Positions 12,001 to 22,004 of a stretch of DNA of 64,000 bases are shown here, piece by piece. A program made the position numbers and the translations under genes. The notes beneath the pieces are model-generated. The model saw nothing but the letters and a program-made list of their open reading frames with translations. It was not told where the DNA came from and did not search any database. Within the stretch, counting starts at the first letter, position 1. The number at the start of each line of letters is the position of its first letter. Source of the DNA: Siphonodentalium dalli (Eukaryota > Mollusca > Scaphopoda > Gadilida > Siphonodentaliidae); assembly GCA_032622095.1 (NCBI GenBank), contig CP136064.1:139391954-139455953 (forward strand), in the 5' to 3' direction.

Positions 12001-12509
12001 AACCGCGTTTTTTCTACTCGTACCGCTGGACAACAGCACATTATAGGAAATCATTCTTCCTAAACACAACTCATGAGTGGAATAAGCTCCCTTCGTTTGT
12101 CATAGATTCTGAAAATATATCCGATTTTAAAACTCACCTAAACATAATCGCCCCTGCTCCAAAACCCTATCCACTTTATAGAACAGGTCATCGGAATGTT
12201 AGTGTCAACCATTGTAAACTCCGAAACTATTGTAGCGACTTAAAGAGTGACATGCAAAATAATCACATAGCTGATAGTCCTAATTGTCAATGTGGTTTTC
12301 CGAAGGAGGATGCTAGTCAGTTCTTCTTCCACTGTCCATTGTTCACCAATCAGAGAAGAATATTTTACCACAAACTTGAAACAAATAACTTTCATATAGA
12401 AAATATTAAGCATCTTCTCTGTGGAATCTCTGAAAATGACCACAGAAGAAATATATTGCTATTTCACATTACACAGTCCTACATTAATGCAACTAAACGT
12501 TTTGGGTAA
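9096..12509 (+). CDS. LINE ORF2 polyprotein: endonuclease plus reverse transcriptase
   Basis: 1137 codons, ATG at 9096, uninterrupted. The N-terminus has a hydrophobic run (IRLPLILLVISILLVLSG, about residues 41-58) followed by TVHPNPGP, a 2A-like motif at residues 59-66. The APE endonuclease follows: YHQNIRSI, FIETHLD, GDFNSN and SDHYGVY are intact. RT motifs are present: NYRPISLLPILGK, DISKAFERVWH, PQGSILGPLLF and MYADDTC (catalytic Asp pair). The C-terminus carries NTTHEWNKLP and a CQCG...FFFHC cluster typical of CR1/L2-like ORF2. It nicks the target and copies the element RNA. With the long identical flanking repeats, this ORF2 looks potentially functional. Confidence 0.92.
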   Translation: MGTSAIQHRTATGLFDINKKLIWPSQSKHKQRHTTLRGVSIRLPLILLVISILLVLSGTVHPNPGPTHIDGARNVNRNNKSNSHDLGTLTLYHQNIRSIRNKLDKVKDLISEYDVLCFIETHLDVTYPSENLLIDGFRTPIREDRDQYGGGICIYFAEHLVYSRRDVLEFDSSIMWFDIHSARCHIILALSYRSDALCATNYWNLFDNAIHEALEITPNMVMLGDFNSNMLDPNSKLSTIIDYYSIRNVIKTPTRVTEDSQTLLDPILVCGDLSVRDADIIDFEVSDHYGVYAALSYNNSATPSFQRTIWNYKHADFSRATSLINDINWDSLLRPTADVDTAVAVFYDKFLEIMHETIPTSTVTIRTKDKIWFNSEIRRELRKRNRFRSIALKRSTDLNWKKYKKSRNRVNNMKKHEKAKFEEHLDERINDSPSSRDFWQIINYLLNKKKTNKIPPLYSANGEVIANGVSYASNDIDKARLLNGNFIQNSSINDKGHQLPDFPLRCGNKLTDIPISHADIVTVIENLKTNKAQGYDGINAKMLKGTATAVATPLLLLFKKSLNMGKFPSNWKKANVIPIFKKGDPADCLNYRPISLLPILGKVFEKTVLKYINVFFDENCLLYRHQSGFTEGHNTTYQLLDMYHNLCQSLDNNLHTCAIFCDISKAFERVWHKGLIHKLDKYGISGQLSIWLEDYLFNRQQRVLVNNTYSEFELVPAGVPQGSILGPLLFLSYINDLPDNLISTTRMYADDTCIIASHYDLTILDFDLNQDLESISNWARKWLVNFNPSKTKAISFSLSGKQTNPTLVFQDRNISFETSHTHLGVEIQSNLDWNDHINNIIKRVSSRISQLRRFKYSLSANTLEKIYKTYVQPIMDYADVVWDCAPQYWMDKLERIHVDAARIVTGLTRSVSNTNVLLEVGWSNLRERREKHHLQTLFKITNEETPEYLTLLLPARAAHVSNNRYNFRQPRFFYSYRWTTAHYRKSFFLNTTHEWNKLPSFVIDSENISDFKTHLNIIAPAPKPYPLYRTGHRNVSVNHCKLRNYCSDLKSDMQNNHIADSPNCQCGFPKEDASQFFFHCPLFTNQRRIFYHKLETNNFHIENIKHLLCGISENDHRRNILLFHITQSYINATKRFG

Positions 12510-12823
12510 CTTCGATCATATATTTTTCTCTGTTATGTCAACCTGTCATTGAAAACAATTAAAAATTTAAATGCCCGGCCTTTTTAGACACAACTTATGA
12601 CAACGTGAGGGTAAAACTGGACACAATAAAACTCCACTCATAGCACACTCTGTACAAATATTCACATCTGTTTCCCTGCTTAAACATTCACAATTTCATC
12701 CTATCATCTTGTTTAAATGTTATGTTATACCTTTTGTGCGGGAGAGGGGCGTCACTAAGTTGACAAAACTTGTGTCCCAATCCCCATGTATATAATTGAT
12801 ATACAATAAAATATGTTTAAATC

Positions 12824-12986
12824 AACTATGGCGTTGAGGCATGTCTTAAACTGTTTAAATATTGGCTTTCAAAGTCTTCATTAACACATTTGTATGAGGT
12901 TGTACAAAACGAGTTGTTGCCATTCAGGGCGGCAAACCACCTTGCTTACCTTCTTGCAAATATTCAAAACCACCACAGCCATAATT
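12824..12986. repeat. Right copy of the 163-bp perfect direct repeat
   Basis: Identical to 3301-3463. It starts right after the LINE 3' end (AATAAAATATGTTTAAATC) and ends 187 bases before the Rab exon, so the duplicated host DNA is intronic. Confidence 0.85.
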
Positions 12987-13173
12987 CTGGATACTATTAT
13001 CAACTTTGGTGAAATCGACTTATTAAAAACATACATGTATATACTTTATAGTGTCAATGTGGCTATCGTTCAGGTACAACTATACTACTTTATATATGCA
13101 ATCTACAAGTCATCTGCACTTTATCACCGGCTTGTGTTTATGTATACACGATCTAATCTTCCTATTACCACAG

Positions 13174-13282
13174 GCCAAGAGAAATACAGAAGTCTTACTG
13201 GGTCTTACTACAGAGGAGCGCACGGTTGCCTGGTCATGTTCGATGTTACCAGAGAATCGACGTTCGAGGACGTTAGAAATTG
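13174..13282 (+). CDS. Internal exon of a Rab-family small GTPase
   Basis: A pyrimidine-rich acceptor ends in CCACAG at 13173 and a consensus GTAAGAG donor starts at 13283, bounding a 109-bp exon. It reads (G)[17 protein letters not shown], then [17 protein letters not shown], i.e. the end of the G3/switch II box, the YYRGAHG helix and the DVT strand that define Rab GTPases; residues suggest the Rab1/18/35-like part of the family but do not settle the member. The first codon is split (phase 1) and the Trp codon at the end is split TG/G. Rab proteins are membrane-trafficking switches. I did not find the P-loop exon upstream or the NKxD exon downstream, so this is a lone exon of an interrupted or very long-intron gene, or a remnant. 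Confidence 0.8.
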
Positions 13283-13499
13283 GTAAGAGTAACTTATTTT
13301 GTCTCATTCCTTGTACCGATTTTTGAGTTGTCAGAAAAGGACACGTCAAGGTCTATGCCGGATGCAACATCAAAAAAGAAGACAGCAAACCGAAGCCCAA
13401 AAACCAACATTATATATCATGATTTCGCTGCGGCAACGTGCTCGAACCTAGTTGTTTCGTCCGGGAAATATTTCCCCTGGCTGTGAAATGAGACATTTT

Positions 13500-13935
13500 G
13501 GCTCATTATACCCTTACCAGAATGTCCTAGGATATCCAAGGAATTCCTAGGATATCCTAGGAATAGTTGGGAAAACTCCTTGGAATTCCTATGATATCCT
13601 AGGTTAAAGAGAGCTTGGAAAAGCTTGGAAATCCTTGGGGCGGTATTGGAACGTTTCAAGTTCGGAAAACCTTGGAATACCTCAGCAAATTCAACCGAGC
13701 TCATCCAAGGATTTCCAAGCTTTACAAAATCTTAATCATAACTTTTCCGAGCTTTACCAAGGTTGCAGCCTAGCTTTACCAAGGTTTCCAACCAAGCTTT
13801 ACCAAGCTGTACCAAGGTTGCAGCCTAGCTTTACCAAGGTTTCCAACCAAGCTTTACCAAGCTGTACCAAGGTTGCAGCCTAGCTTTACCAAGGTTTCCA
13901 ACCAAGCTTTACCAAGCTTTACCAAGGTTGCAATT
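13500..13935. repeat. Palindromic repeat block and ~66-bp tandem array (CCAAGCTTTACC family)
   Basis: Bases 13520-13600 alternate CCTAGGATATCC-type palindromes; 13740-13930 is a tandem array of GCAGCCTAGCTTTACC / CCAACCAAGCTTTACC / AAGCTGTACCAAGG. ORFs here are by-products of the repeat. Related blocks recur at 15060-15510 in both orientations. Confidence 0.75.
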
Positions 13936-15059
13936 GTTTTTTATTTAAAAGGTGAAAATCTCTAATGACACCGCAAAGGCTTCAACTTTGACAATACCAT
14001 CATCATTAATGATACAATCTCTTGAAATTTACAACAGCCTTGAACCATGCCATATAATCATTCATGCTGTTATTCATTCAAAATTCACATTTTAGTCAGC
14101 ACTTTTTTATTCTATTTAGATTGAGATAAATGGTACCTTATGAAGTTATACCATGTAAAATGTATAGGATAATATTCACAGGTATATTTTTATGGATCTG
14201 AGGTATTTGGAGTGTGATAAAATAGTAAAATTTGATAAATTAGCTATAAATAAATAATGATAGAGACAAGCATTTGGAATGAAAAGGGATATAGTGGTCC
14301 TTAAAGTAATTTTTGGAAATGGTAAAACAATTGTTAAAATAATATCATAAATAAAAATATCACTACATGTACAACCATATTATATGAGTCAAATTGAAAA
14401 CATTAAGGCCGGATTTCGACTGTCAAAATTGTGAGCCTCAAATATCCATCATGTACGACATTCAAACAATAATTCATGTCGACAACCACGTCCATAGAAA
14501 ACTTTATATTATAACCACTTCATATTATAACCACTTCATTCTATAACCATCGTTCTTATAAAATTCAATTCGGTTAAGCGGGTGCCTGCATCTCTCGATA
14601 TATATTATTAGGTATATATAATATAATTGTCGGTTCCAAACAACTTAACATGACACGTCTGATCCGATAATTATCAGGAGTCGGCAGTTAAATATATCAA
14701 TTTTCTACACCACAAGACATACATTAATAATCTATGCACAATATCAGCGACATGCTTATCGGCAAGACACACATACATACTATTCGTTGGAGGGTTGACA
14801 GGAAGACGGCCTTAAACAAAGGCAATGTCAATCCTGGCAGGATGCCAATATCTATATATATATATATATATATATCTATGTTTGTAACATTATTTAATCT
14901 GAATAGCATTCTGACCAATAAACTATCTATCTAGGGCCACACAAGCAATAACTTACCTGAAAATTGTTCTGATAAAACATGGATTTAAACAGTTGATTCA
15001 AAATGCCACAGTCAACAGTGACATCTGCATAATCGTGTGACCCAGTCATGTGACCTGAG
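13936..15059. other. AT-rich spacer between two related repeat blocks
   Basis: No gene seen. It contains a 13-bp word TATAACCACTTCA repeated near 14511-14540 and an (AT)n microsatellite at 14850-14875. It lies between two blocks of the same palindromic repeat, so the 13.5-15.5 kb interval may be one non-autonomous element. Confidence 0.4.
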
Positions 15060-15510
15060 ACTAAGCTTTACCAAGCTTTTCCAAGGATTTCCAAGCTTTT
15101 CCAACTTCACGTGACAACCTTGGTAAAGCTTGTTAAAGCTTGGTAAATATTAGATCTAAGATTTACTTAGCTTTTATAATACCAAGGTTTGGTTGACACT
15201 GAGTGAAGGATTTCCGAGCTTTTCCAAGGTTTCACTTTATGTGACAACCTTGGTAAAGCTTGGTAAAATTTAAATCCAAGCTTTTCTTAGCTTTACCAAG
15301 TTTGGTCAACACTGAATCAAGGATTTCCAAGCTTTTCCCAGGTTTCACTTTATGTGACAACCTTGGTAAAGCTTGGTAAAGCTTGGTAAAACTTAGATCA
15401 AAGCTTTACTTAGCTTTGCCAAGGTTCCAGCCAAGGATTTCCAAACTTTGTTGAAGAGTACATTTTTTCATTCAAAAAGCTTGGTTCAAACCTTGGAAAT
15501 CCAATCGGCT
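15060..15510. repeat. Second CCAAGCTTTTCC / CCTTGGTAAAGCTTGG repeat block
   Basis: Alternating CCAAGCTTTTCCAAGG and CCTTGGTAAAGCTTGG words make many small overlapping inverted repeats, with a loose ~120-bp higher-order period (TTTCACTTTATGTGACAACC recurs at about 15227 and 15343). It is the same family as the 13.5-13.9 kb block. Confidence 0.7.
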
Positions 15511-18244
15511 GAATTCTTGTCTCAGGTCTAGACCACCCTAATAATCACGGTGTTCCATGTCAGGTCTTGGTCTCGAGAAACCACCTGGTCGCAAGCTGGG
15601 ATCGGCGCATTGTTGTTCAATCAACGACAATCAATGACAATCTATGGACAAAGGCGTGCTTGTATCACACTGCCGATAGCAGATATTTCCATTTATTGCC
15701 ATGTAATTTGTTTTCAAAATCCATGTTTAAAGATCAATTATGACAAATAAACCAATTTGAAATGTCGAAGCTTAAGAAACTGGACCAAATAAATCATTAA
15801 TCAAGAGCAGGGGGTCCCATGCATTTACTTTAATTTAATTCAATTTAATCGGACATTTCCTTATTTTGAACCACAATTTTTCGTTCTGTCTTAGTATAAT
15901 TTTGAGAGTTTTTGCTGTTATATTGTTTATCCAGTCCAGCATTAATTTATTATCAAATGATGAATTAGTACTACCAAAACTAGCTCCGACGGTCCGACCT
16001 CAATTCATTTCAGAAACACGGAACGAAAGACACCCGCATCCAATGCGGATTACGTTCCGATTGCAAAACTACTATCATTCCCTATTTATCCGTATCAACC
16101 AAACCTATCGATAACAAATCAGAAACTAGAATGCACTCAGAGAGATGCCAACGTGCGCAAAAATGTAATAAAAAATAATTTACAAAATAATTTCACTGTA
16201 TTTTACTTAATTTATTTAATTTAATTTAATGTTAGCAAAAAAAGACAATTACCATTTCTCATTTCATCACAGATAAACTATATTAATCATTTAAGTAATT
16301 AAAACCAATTCCATGTTGCCGAAAGGATGACACTTTAAAGGCATGTGAGGCCTTAGTTGTCGAAAATATTCATATTTGTTCCAATCACCGTAAACAGAAA
16401 ACGCATACAGTTTCGTTCATATATACCATGACCATCGCATAAACAGCATGTTATCATAAAGACCTACTATATTTTACCTAAGCAAGAGCCTAATTGTGTT
16501 ACAGAAGACAACACAATGCTACTGGCTAATCACACACAAATGGCATAAACGCTCTTTATTAGTTCCATATCAGGAATTCACCCACAAAGAACGCTCTTTA
16601 TGTTTACCATCATAATATAAACAAACACCAGAAAAGTTACTTTTTATGCTTTTGTTTACATAACAATGGTCAACCATATGACAGTAACATACTGTTTATG
16701 CGATATTTCTTATTTGTATACTGACAAAGTTTGTCTACATTTTGATGTTCTTTCTGTTTGTGGCGGTTTTTGACGGTTGGAAATATTTTCACAGGATTCC
16801 CACCGCCAAGGCCAACCGTACCTTTAAGTTTAATCAATAACGATCATTTTATGTAATAATAAACTCTTCAAACGGTGTTTGTGTCAACAAATGCGTTTTG
16901 TTTTGTGTTACGTCATTCGTCGTATTTGACCCGGAACTCGGCTGAAGGTTAGGCTATTCAGCCTATTGCGTCGAATTACGAAATCGCGTTTTGAATGTCT
17001 CTCTTTTCCCGCACGATAAAAATACCCAAATTAAGGAGTCTATGTAGGTCCCGAAGGAGTCTATAGACTCTTTGATGTAGAGTTCTGATGGAGAAAATGT
17101 AGGTCGATCTATTTTTGTCATAACTCTGACGTATTTTACCTGGGAGAAAAAAATCGAAATCGAGGCTCACTACGAGCATGCCAATTTTAAATATAGAAAC
17201 AGGGAATCCCGATAAATGGCGATATCGGCGACAAACAAATAATCGAAAACAACACATAAAATAAACATAGCAAAAACGCGGCACAGTAAAAATGTCAGAA
17301 CGCCACGAGGTTTTACGTCGTTTTTGGTGACGTCATGGAGTGAAACGGCAGAGTGACACCAACCTACGAATCTGTCTGATCGCCATACTGTTGCGCGAGC
17401 GCACGTAATAATAGCAAGAAAATCTGACTTAATCCATCTAACGGTAATATGCTTTCAAACACGGCAAGGATGTTATAAATAAAACTCCACTGTGAAGCCA
17501 GATAAACGCACGCATGATTGACAATCAAATTAATCTCTGTCGTTACTGCGAAAACAGAAAAAGGTATTCTGGTCTCAGGTTCAAGTCTCGGTGTATACAA
17601 AAATCTCAGACCAGGGGGGGTACTAGGTCTCAGTTGTTGACTATTACCTATAACACACATAATTATCGATTATATTACATTTTGTCCAGTTCATACATAA
17701 TTATAATCTTTCTTCTACACGGCATATCAATAAAACACAATTCCTATTTGGTTAACATAAAGATAAATGCTTCCAAAAAATACATATGTTTCTGTTACCA
17801 GAACTTGTACGTTACCACATGGTTCGAATTATGAACAGCCTGACACAGGCTTGAATGACAATAAGAAGGCAAACCATGGTTTACGTAAACCTGAGTTTCA
17901 AAAAAACGAGAATACAGTGCTGACCAATAATCCCAGCTTACTCGCCTCGAAGCTGGGTAACACATCGCGATCACCGTGGTTTCGGCCTGGTCTAGACTAT
18001 AGTTTACATGAAACCCTGGTCTAGACCAGGGACCAGAATTCGGCCGTATGAATTCCTAGGATTCCCAACCTTCTTTAAAAAAGCTCGGATTTCATTTTTG
18101 CAAGGGTTGGTCAGTGAAATTGGAGAGTGACATGGAATAAGTATATTATTGTATTTTGCCTTGATTTGAAATTCGCTTCTACTTCATATATACAAAGTTT
18201 AGTTTTTATGTCAACATTATGGGACCTCGTTGTAGATATATTTT
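15511..18244. other. No recognisable gene
   Basis: Mostly AT-rich sequence without a convincing ORF. Two copies of AACGCTCTTT sit at 16548-16557 and 16590-16599, the reverse of a motif that recurs in the Polinton. Around 17990-18030 there is a short palindromic GGTCTAGACC pair. Otherwise I see nothing. Confidence 0.4.
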
Positions 18245-18980
18245 GCTTAATTATTTTGGTTCACACTGGCGACCCAGACGGAGATAATCCCAAAGTTATT
18301 CTCCGCGGACTTGATTACAAAGCATCTACTGATCTGAATGACGCCGCATGAGCTCGATGAATCCTCTGATGAAACTGTTAAAGTCACGCCTAAAGACGAA
18401 ACAATTGAGGACTATGATGGCATAATTGACACCATAGTTATTGGCGCAAGCAACCTTCGAAACTTTACCAAATTGGCGAATGTTTCAAAAATCAGGTCAT
18501 CAAACGGTGGACACTGGTGAAGTCTTCGCTAAAATCGAGAAGGACAAATCTACTGATTGTCAACTTATAAAGGGCGTTGACGTTCATCTTGAAACAAACG
18601 ATGTAACTCGCTGTGAGAACGCGGATGTTGTAAAAGTTAGATGTGCGCAGTTGCTGCCGAAACTGAGATCTTTCTTTCCGAACGCAAATATCAGCCTATG
18701 CAGTATTCCGCCCTGCAAGGGGCCACTGTGAACAAGATCGTGAGCGAGCTTATAAAATCCATGCCAATGTTTAGTTTTGTTGACAATGATGAATGATGAT
18801 ATTCACACATACAGGGACTGTTAGGAAAGCAATGTCTGATAAAGATGACTCATCAGTAGTCCATCTTAGTCCCAAAGGAAAGGATGCACTTCCCGAGAGA
18901 TTTCGTGACATATCTGTCAGAAAGCTTCGACTAAGTGAGCGCACTGAGAGCCCAGAAAACAACGCTCCGAAACATGATTG
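18245..18980 (+). pseudogene. Decayed LINE ORF1 with an SGNH/GDSL-esterase-like domain
   Basis: Across several frames the plus strand gives IIDTIVIGASNLRNF (block I, with GAS in place of GDS), VDVHLETNDVTR (block III-like Asn-Asp), and DDSSVVHLSPKGKDALPERFR (block V Asp-x-x-His). This order is that of the esterase found in ORF1 of CR1-type LINEs, where it is thought to act on lipid membranes. The frame changes near 18440-18510, and stops occur at 18348 and around 18730-18790. The fragment is a fossil; whether it belongs to the LINE 3 kb downstream cannot be shown. Confidence 0.55.
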
Positions 18981-20406
18981 ATGTTCATCTATGGTAATTG
19001 CACGAAAACCAATATCAAATTCGTTCTCCGTATTGTAAATGTTCACGGTGTTGTCTGATTCTCGATGATAGGTCGATAAGTTCACACATTTTGTTTTATG
19101 CATGTGGAGATAACGTTGACTCAGTTCTAACATGCATCGAGCATAACTCAGTTCTTGACGTTGTTTCCGGTGCTCAGAGTGGATATTCAAGTCCCCATCT
19201 TAAAACTGATAAAGCTTACGGCGAACGCAATGTAACTAACGGTGATTAAAAATATAACAATCCCTCTGTTATCGATGTAACAAGTTGGCTCTGTGTGAAT
19301 TGGCATGTCGCTGCATGTGTATCACAAGTTATTGATCACTGTAGTAAAGTGCAAATAAATAAGTCTATTGAAAGTGCTGAAGCCGCAGTTGATTCAGATG
19401 ACATTCTCCCTGACATTAAAGCTACGCGATATTCTGACACGTGGTGTCAGGAGTTTAATACCCTTCTATGCACATTCAAAGCAAGCGATGTATACCTATG
19501 TATCTCCCCAAAAATTCAAATGTGCGCAGAGGAAAAACGTGTGTGAATCTTGTTGACCATCCACCGAACTCAGGCGGCACATTAAATACGGTATTATAAG
19601 ATATCGATGATGTTGGTACGTCCTTGAATGACTTATTTTCAGTAAGTTATATCAACCCTATATACCGACGGTGTCGGACAGGGACAAATTGCAGGTAAAT
19701 GTTTTCAGGATATGAAACGGGTACATATATATGTATATTAGAACGGATTCTCTTAGCTAGTTAAGCCTATCATTAAAATGGTGTCATCGTACATGTATGT
19801 GCAATAGGGTGGTGTGTGGTGTATCTCACTGTCTTACTCGCCTTACACCTCTCATTCATAATCATAGGAGAACAAATTACATTAAACTTTTACGTGTTTT
19901 ACAGGTTTTAACTAACTTTTTAGAACCAATCATTTCAAATAATGTAGTGATCTATATAGGTCATGTCATACATTAGGCATGCAATACAAATTTTCAGCAA
20001 TATATATGTGATAATTGCGACTTTAGCATGGTATATTATAAACTATAGAAATATATTCAGGTCATCGGACCACCAGATCAATGGCTATTTAACTCATGTC
20101 CCTCTTTATTGGTGTTTGTGCTACCGGGTAGTGAGCATCATTTGTGTCAAGGTCATTTAATCAAACAGCAATGGAGAATATTCTTGTTCAAAGTAGTATT
20201 TTTTATAGATAGTGAATCAAAATTTACAGCACACACCGTCATTCTTATTTAATATGATTACGTCAGTACGTATTGACAACCCACCACACAGCCAGCTATA
20301 AACTGATAAATGAATGTTAAATGGGAGTGCCTAAACATTTAAGAATGGAGTAAACTTGTGACAAACACGTGCTTGTTAATTGTGGTGCCCCTACCTGATC
20401 TTTGTT
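18981..20406. other. No clear gene; possible ORF1/ORF2 debris
   Basis: Short open stretches (19000-19250 and 19295-19546) could be continuing LINE debris, but no family motif is visible. From 19600 to 20406 there is nothing recognisable. Confidence 0.35.
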
Positions 20407-20640
20407 AAAACATACTTTATTCCAACGCAAAGACAATACATACAGATAAAATATAAACATAAAATATAAACATAACAAATTAATAGTATAGTTGACATAA
20501 AATTGTTGGTGTATGTTATCGGAGATTTGCAGGCAGTTTATATCGGTTGGAAACGGAGACGACAGTAAGCTATAAGCTTTTTTTGGTCGTTCCGCTCACT
20601 TAGAAAGATGATACCCAATAATCTTAAAATGGTAATATGT

Positions 20641-20710
20641 ATACAAGATATTGGTACCATGCTGTCTCATGAATATCTCATTCAGACAGCATGGGACCAA
20701 TATCTTGTAT
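20641..20710. repeat. 3'-UTR stem-loop of the CR1-like LINE (copy A)
   Basis: Arms 20641-20667 and 20684-20710 pair over 27 bp with one mismatch around a 16-base loop. The same stem-loop is at 28057-28126 in copy B with one further change. A conserved stem-loop in a LINE 3' UTR is a plausible RT recognition element; that role is inference. Confidence 0.75.
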
Positions 20711-21339
20711 CTGGTTGTTGCTATTTGATTGGGTATTTAGTTGCTGATTGATTATATGTTCGTTATAATGTATTGAAATTGTATGATAGGTAGTTGTGGC
20801 GTTAGGAGGTGTGGAGAGTATATGATGGATTGTAAGGAACTGTGGCAGAGGAGAGGAAGAGAGAGAGAGAGAGAGAGCGACAGAAAGAGCGAGATAGAAA
20901 GAAAGAGAGGGTAGGAAGATGAAGAATAGAAAGAGGAATAATGCTTATTAATGGTTTTAATGATTTTAAAGATACGTCACCAGTGTAACCAACGCATAGT
21001 GCAAGGTACCGGAGTCGAGATCACAGGGAAAAACTTAAGAGAAACGTCTTGTTCTGATGATGTACTTCTGGGACTCTTCAAAAATATGCATATTTATGTG
21101 TTTATTCAAGGTGACGTCTCCATTTAGGAATAAGTTTGTTGTAATGTTAACAAAATCAGGTATATTCTCTATAAGTATTTCACGAGCAAATATATAATGT
21201 GGGAATTGGAATATGAAGTGTTCGCAATCCTCGATCTGTGGGCATTTAAGTCACTGCATTTAGCTCTTAGTCGTGAAAGTTGAATCTGGGCACTTCGCGT
21301 GTAACAGAACGAGAAGTGCGTTCCAGTTTCTTGCCGTTG

Positions 21340-22004
21340 CTAGGACAAATGATTTGCGATGAGACTCACTATTATGTTTCGGTAAGCGGAATTCATTTGC
21401 ATTTCGGGTTTCTTTGTCCGAGGCTTCAAATACTCGGGAGGGACGATATTCTTTAGATATTGTGGCACCGTTCCTTTAATCATTTTGTGGAAAAGAAATA
21501 GCTTGGCTTTGTCACGTCGCGTTTTCAGTTTTTCCCAGCCGATTTCTTCCAATACTGTTTCATTACCAACAGATCTAGTCAGTCCAGTGACTATACGAGC
21601 TGCTTCTAGTTGAATGCGTTCTAATATATCTGAATCAGTGGCGGTACAGTTTGTCCATACAATACTGGCATATTCCAGACATGGCCGTACTAACGTGACA
21701 TAACATTTTTCGAGTGATTTTCTGTTTAGTACATACTTTTGTTTCCGAAGAATGGATATCTTTTGTCAGGCAGTTTTTATAATGTAATCAATGTGAGGCC
21801 CCATTTGCCTTCATCATTAAGCATTATGCCAAGATGCTTATGTTGGTGAACGACTTTTAAGGGAGCATTATCCATTAATAAGTTAGGGTGGGATAGTAGA
21901 TTTGTTTTTCGAGTAATAATCATGGTTTCAGTTTTGTTAGCATTGAAGTTTACCAACCATTTCTTGGACCAAGAGTGTAGTTTATTTATGTCAGTTTGGA
22001 GTAA
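21340..22004 (-). pseudogene. ORF2 C-terminal region of LINE copy A
   Basis: The minus strand encodes the RT thumb and C-terminal domain. The open part at 21340-21552 reads WEKLKTRRDKAKLFLFHKMI and TVPQYLKNIVPPEYL, the typical post-RT signature of CR1-like elements. Upstream codons to 22004 encode the stretch between the YADD motif and the thumb (WSKKWLVNFNANKTE). The frame is interrupted, so it is non-functional. Confidence 0.75.

Larger units (their letters stand above)
3464..12823 (+). mobile_element. Full-length 9.36-kb APE-type LINE with ORF1 and ORF2
   Basis: The element opens with a short 5' UTR (3464-3685), carries ORF1 at 3686, a 4-kb spacer, and an open 1137-codon ORF2 at 9096-12509, and ends with a 3' UTR containing AATAAA near 12808. 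Identical flanking 163-bp repeats argue for a recent, single insertion event. The ORF2 C-terminal layout (RT, then WNKLP and a Cys/His cluster) resembles CR1/L2-like elements of invertebrates, but the ORF1 is of the coiled-coil plus RRM type; the clade assignment needs a tree. The host locus is the intron upstream of a Rab exon. Confidence 0.75.
20407..22004 (-). mobile_element. CR1-like LINE, copy A, 3' part
   Basis: Read on the minus strand this is the end of an ORF2 followed by a long 3' UTR ending in GGAATAAAGTATGTTTTA at 20407. Almost the same sequence recurs at 27821-28785, except that 638 bases (21119-21756 here) are missing there. It is 5'-truncated at 22004, where the plus-strand LINE begins. 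The 3' UTR holds a (GA)n tract at about 20856-20878 and a 27-bp hairpin. Confidence 0.8.

Noticed and set aside
3301-12986. LTR retrotransposon bounded by 163-bp LTRs
   Set aside because: No TG...CA ends, primer-binding site, gag or protease; the inside is a LINE with APE-RT ORF2, so a target duplication fits better.
12894-13286. 130-codon ORF ending in the Rab exon
   Set aside because: Its first two thirds are intron and target-duplication sequence; only 13174-13282 is exon.
18771-19190. Minus-strand 139-codon ORF
   Set aside because: Lies opposite the decayed esterase ORF1; no family signature of its own.
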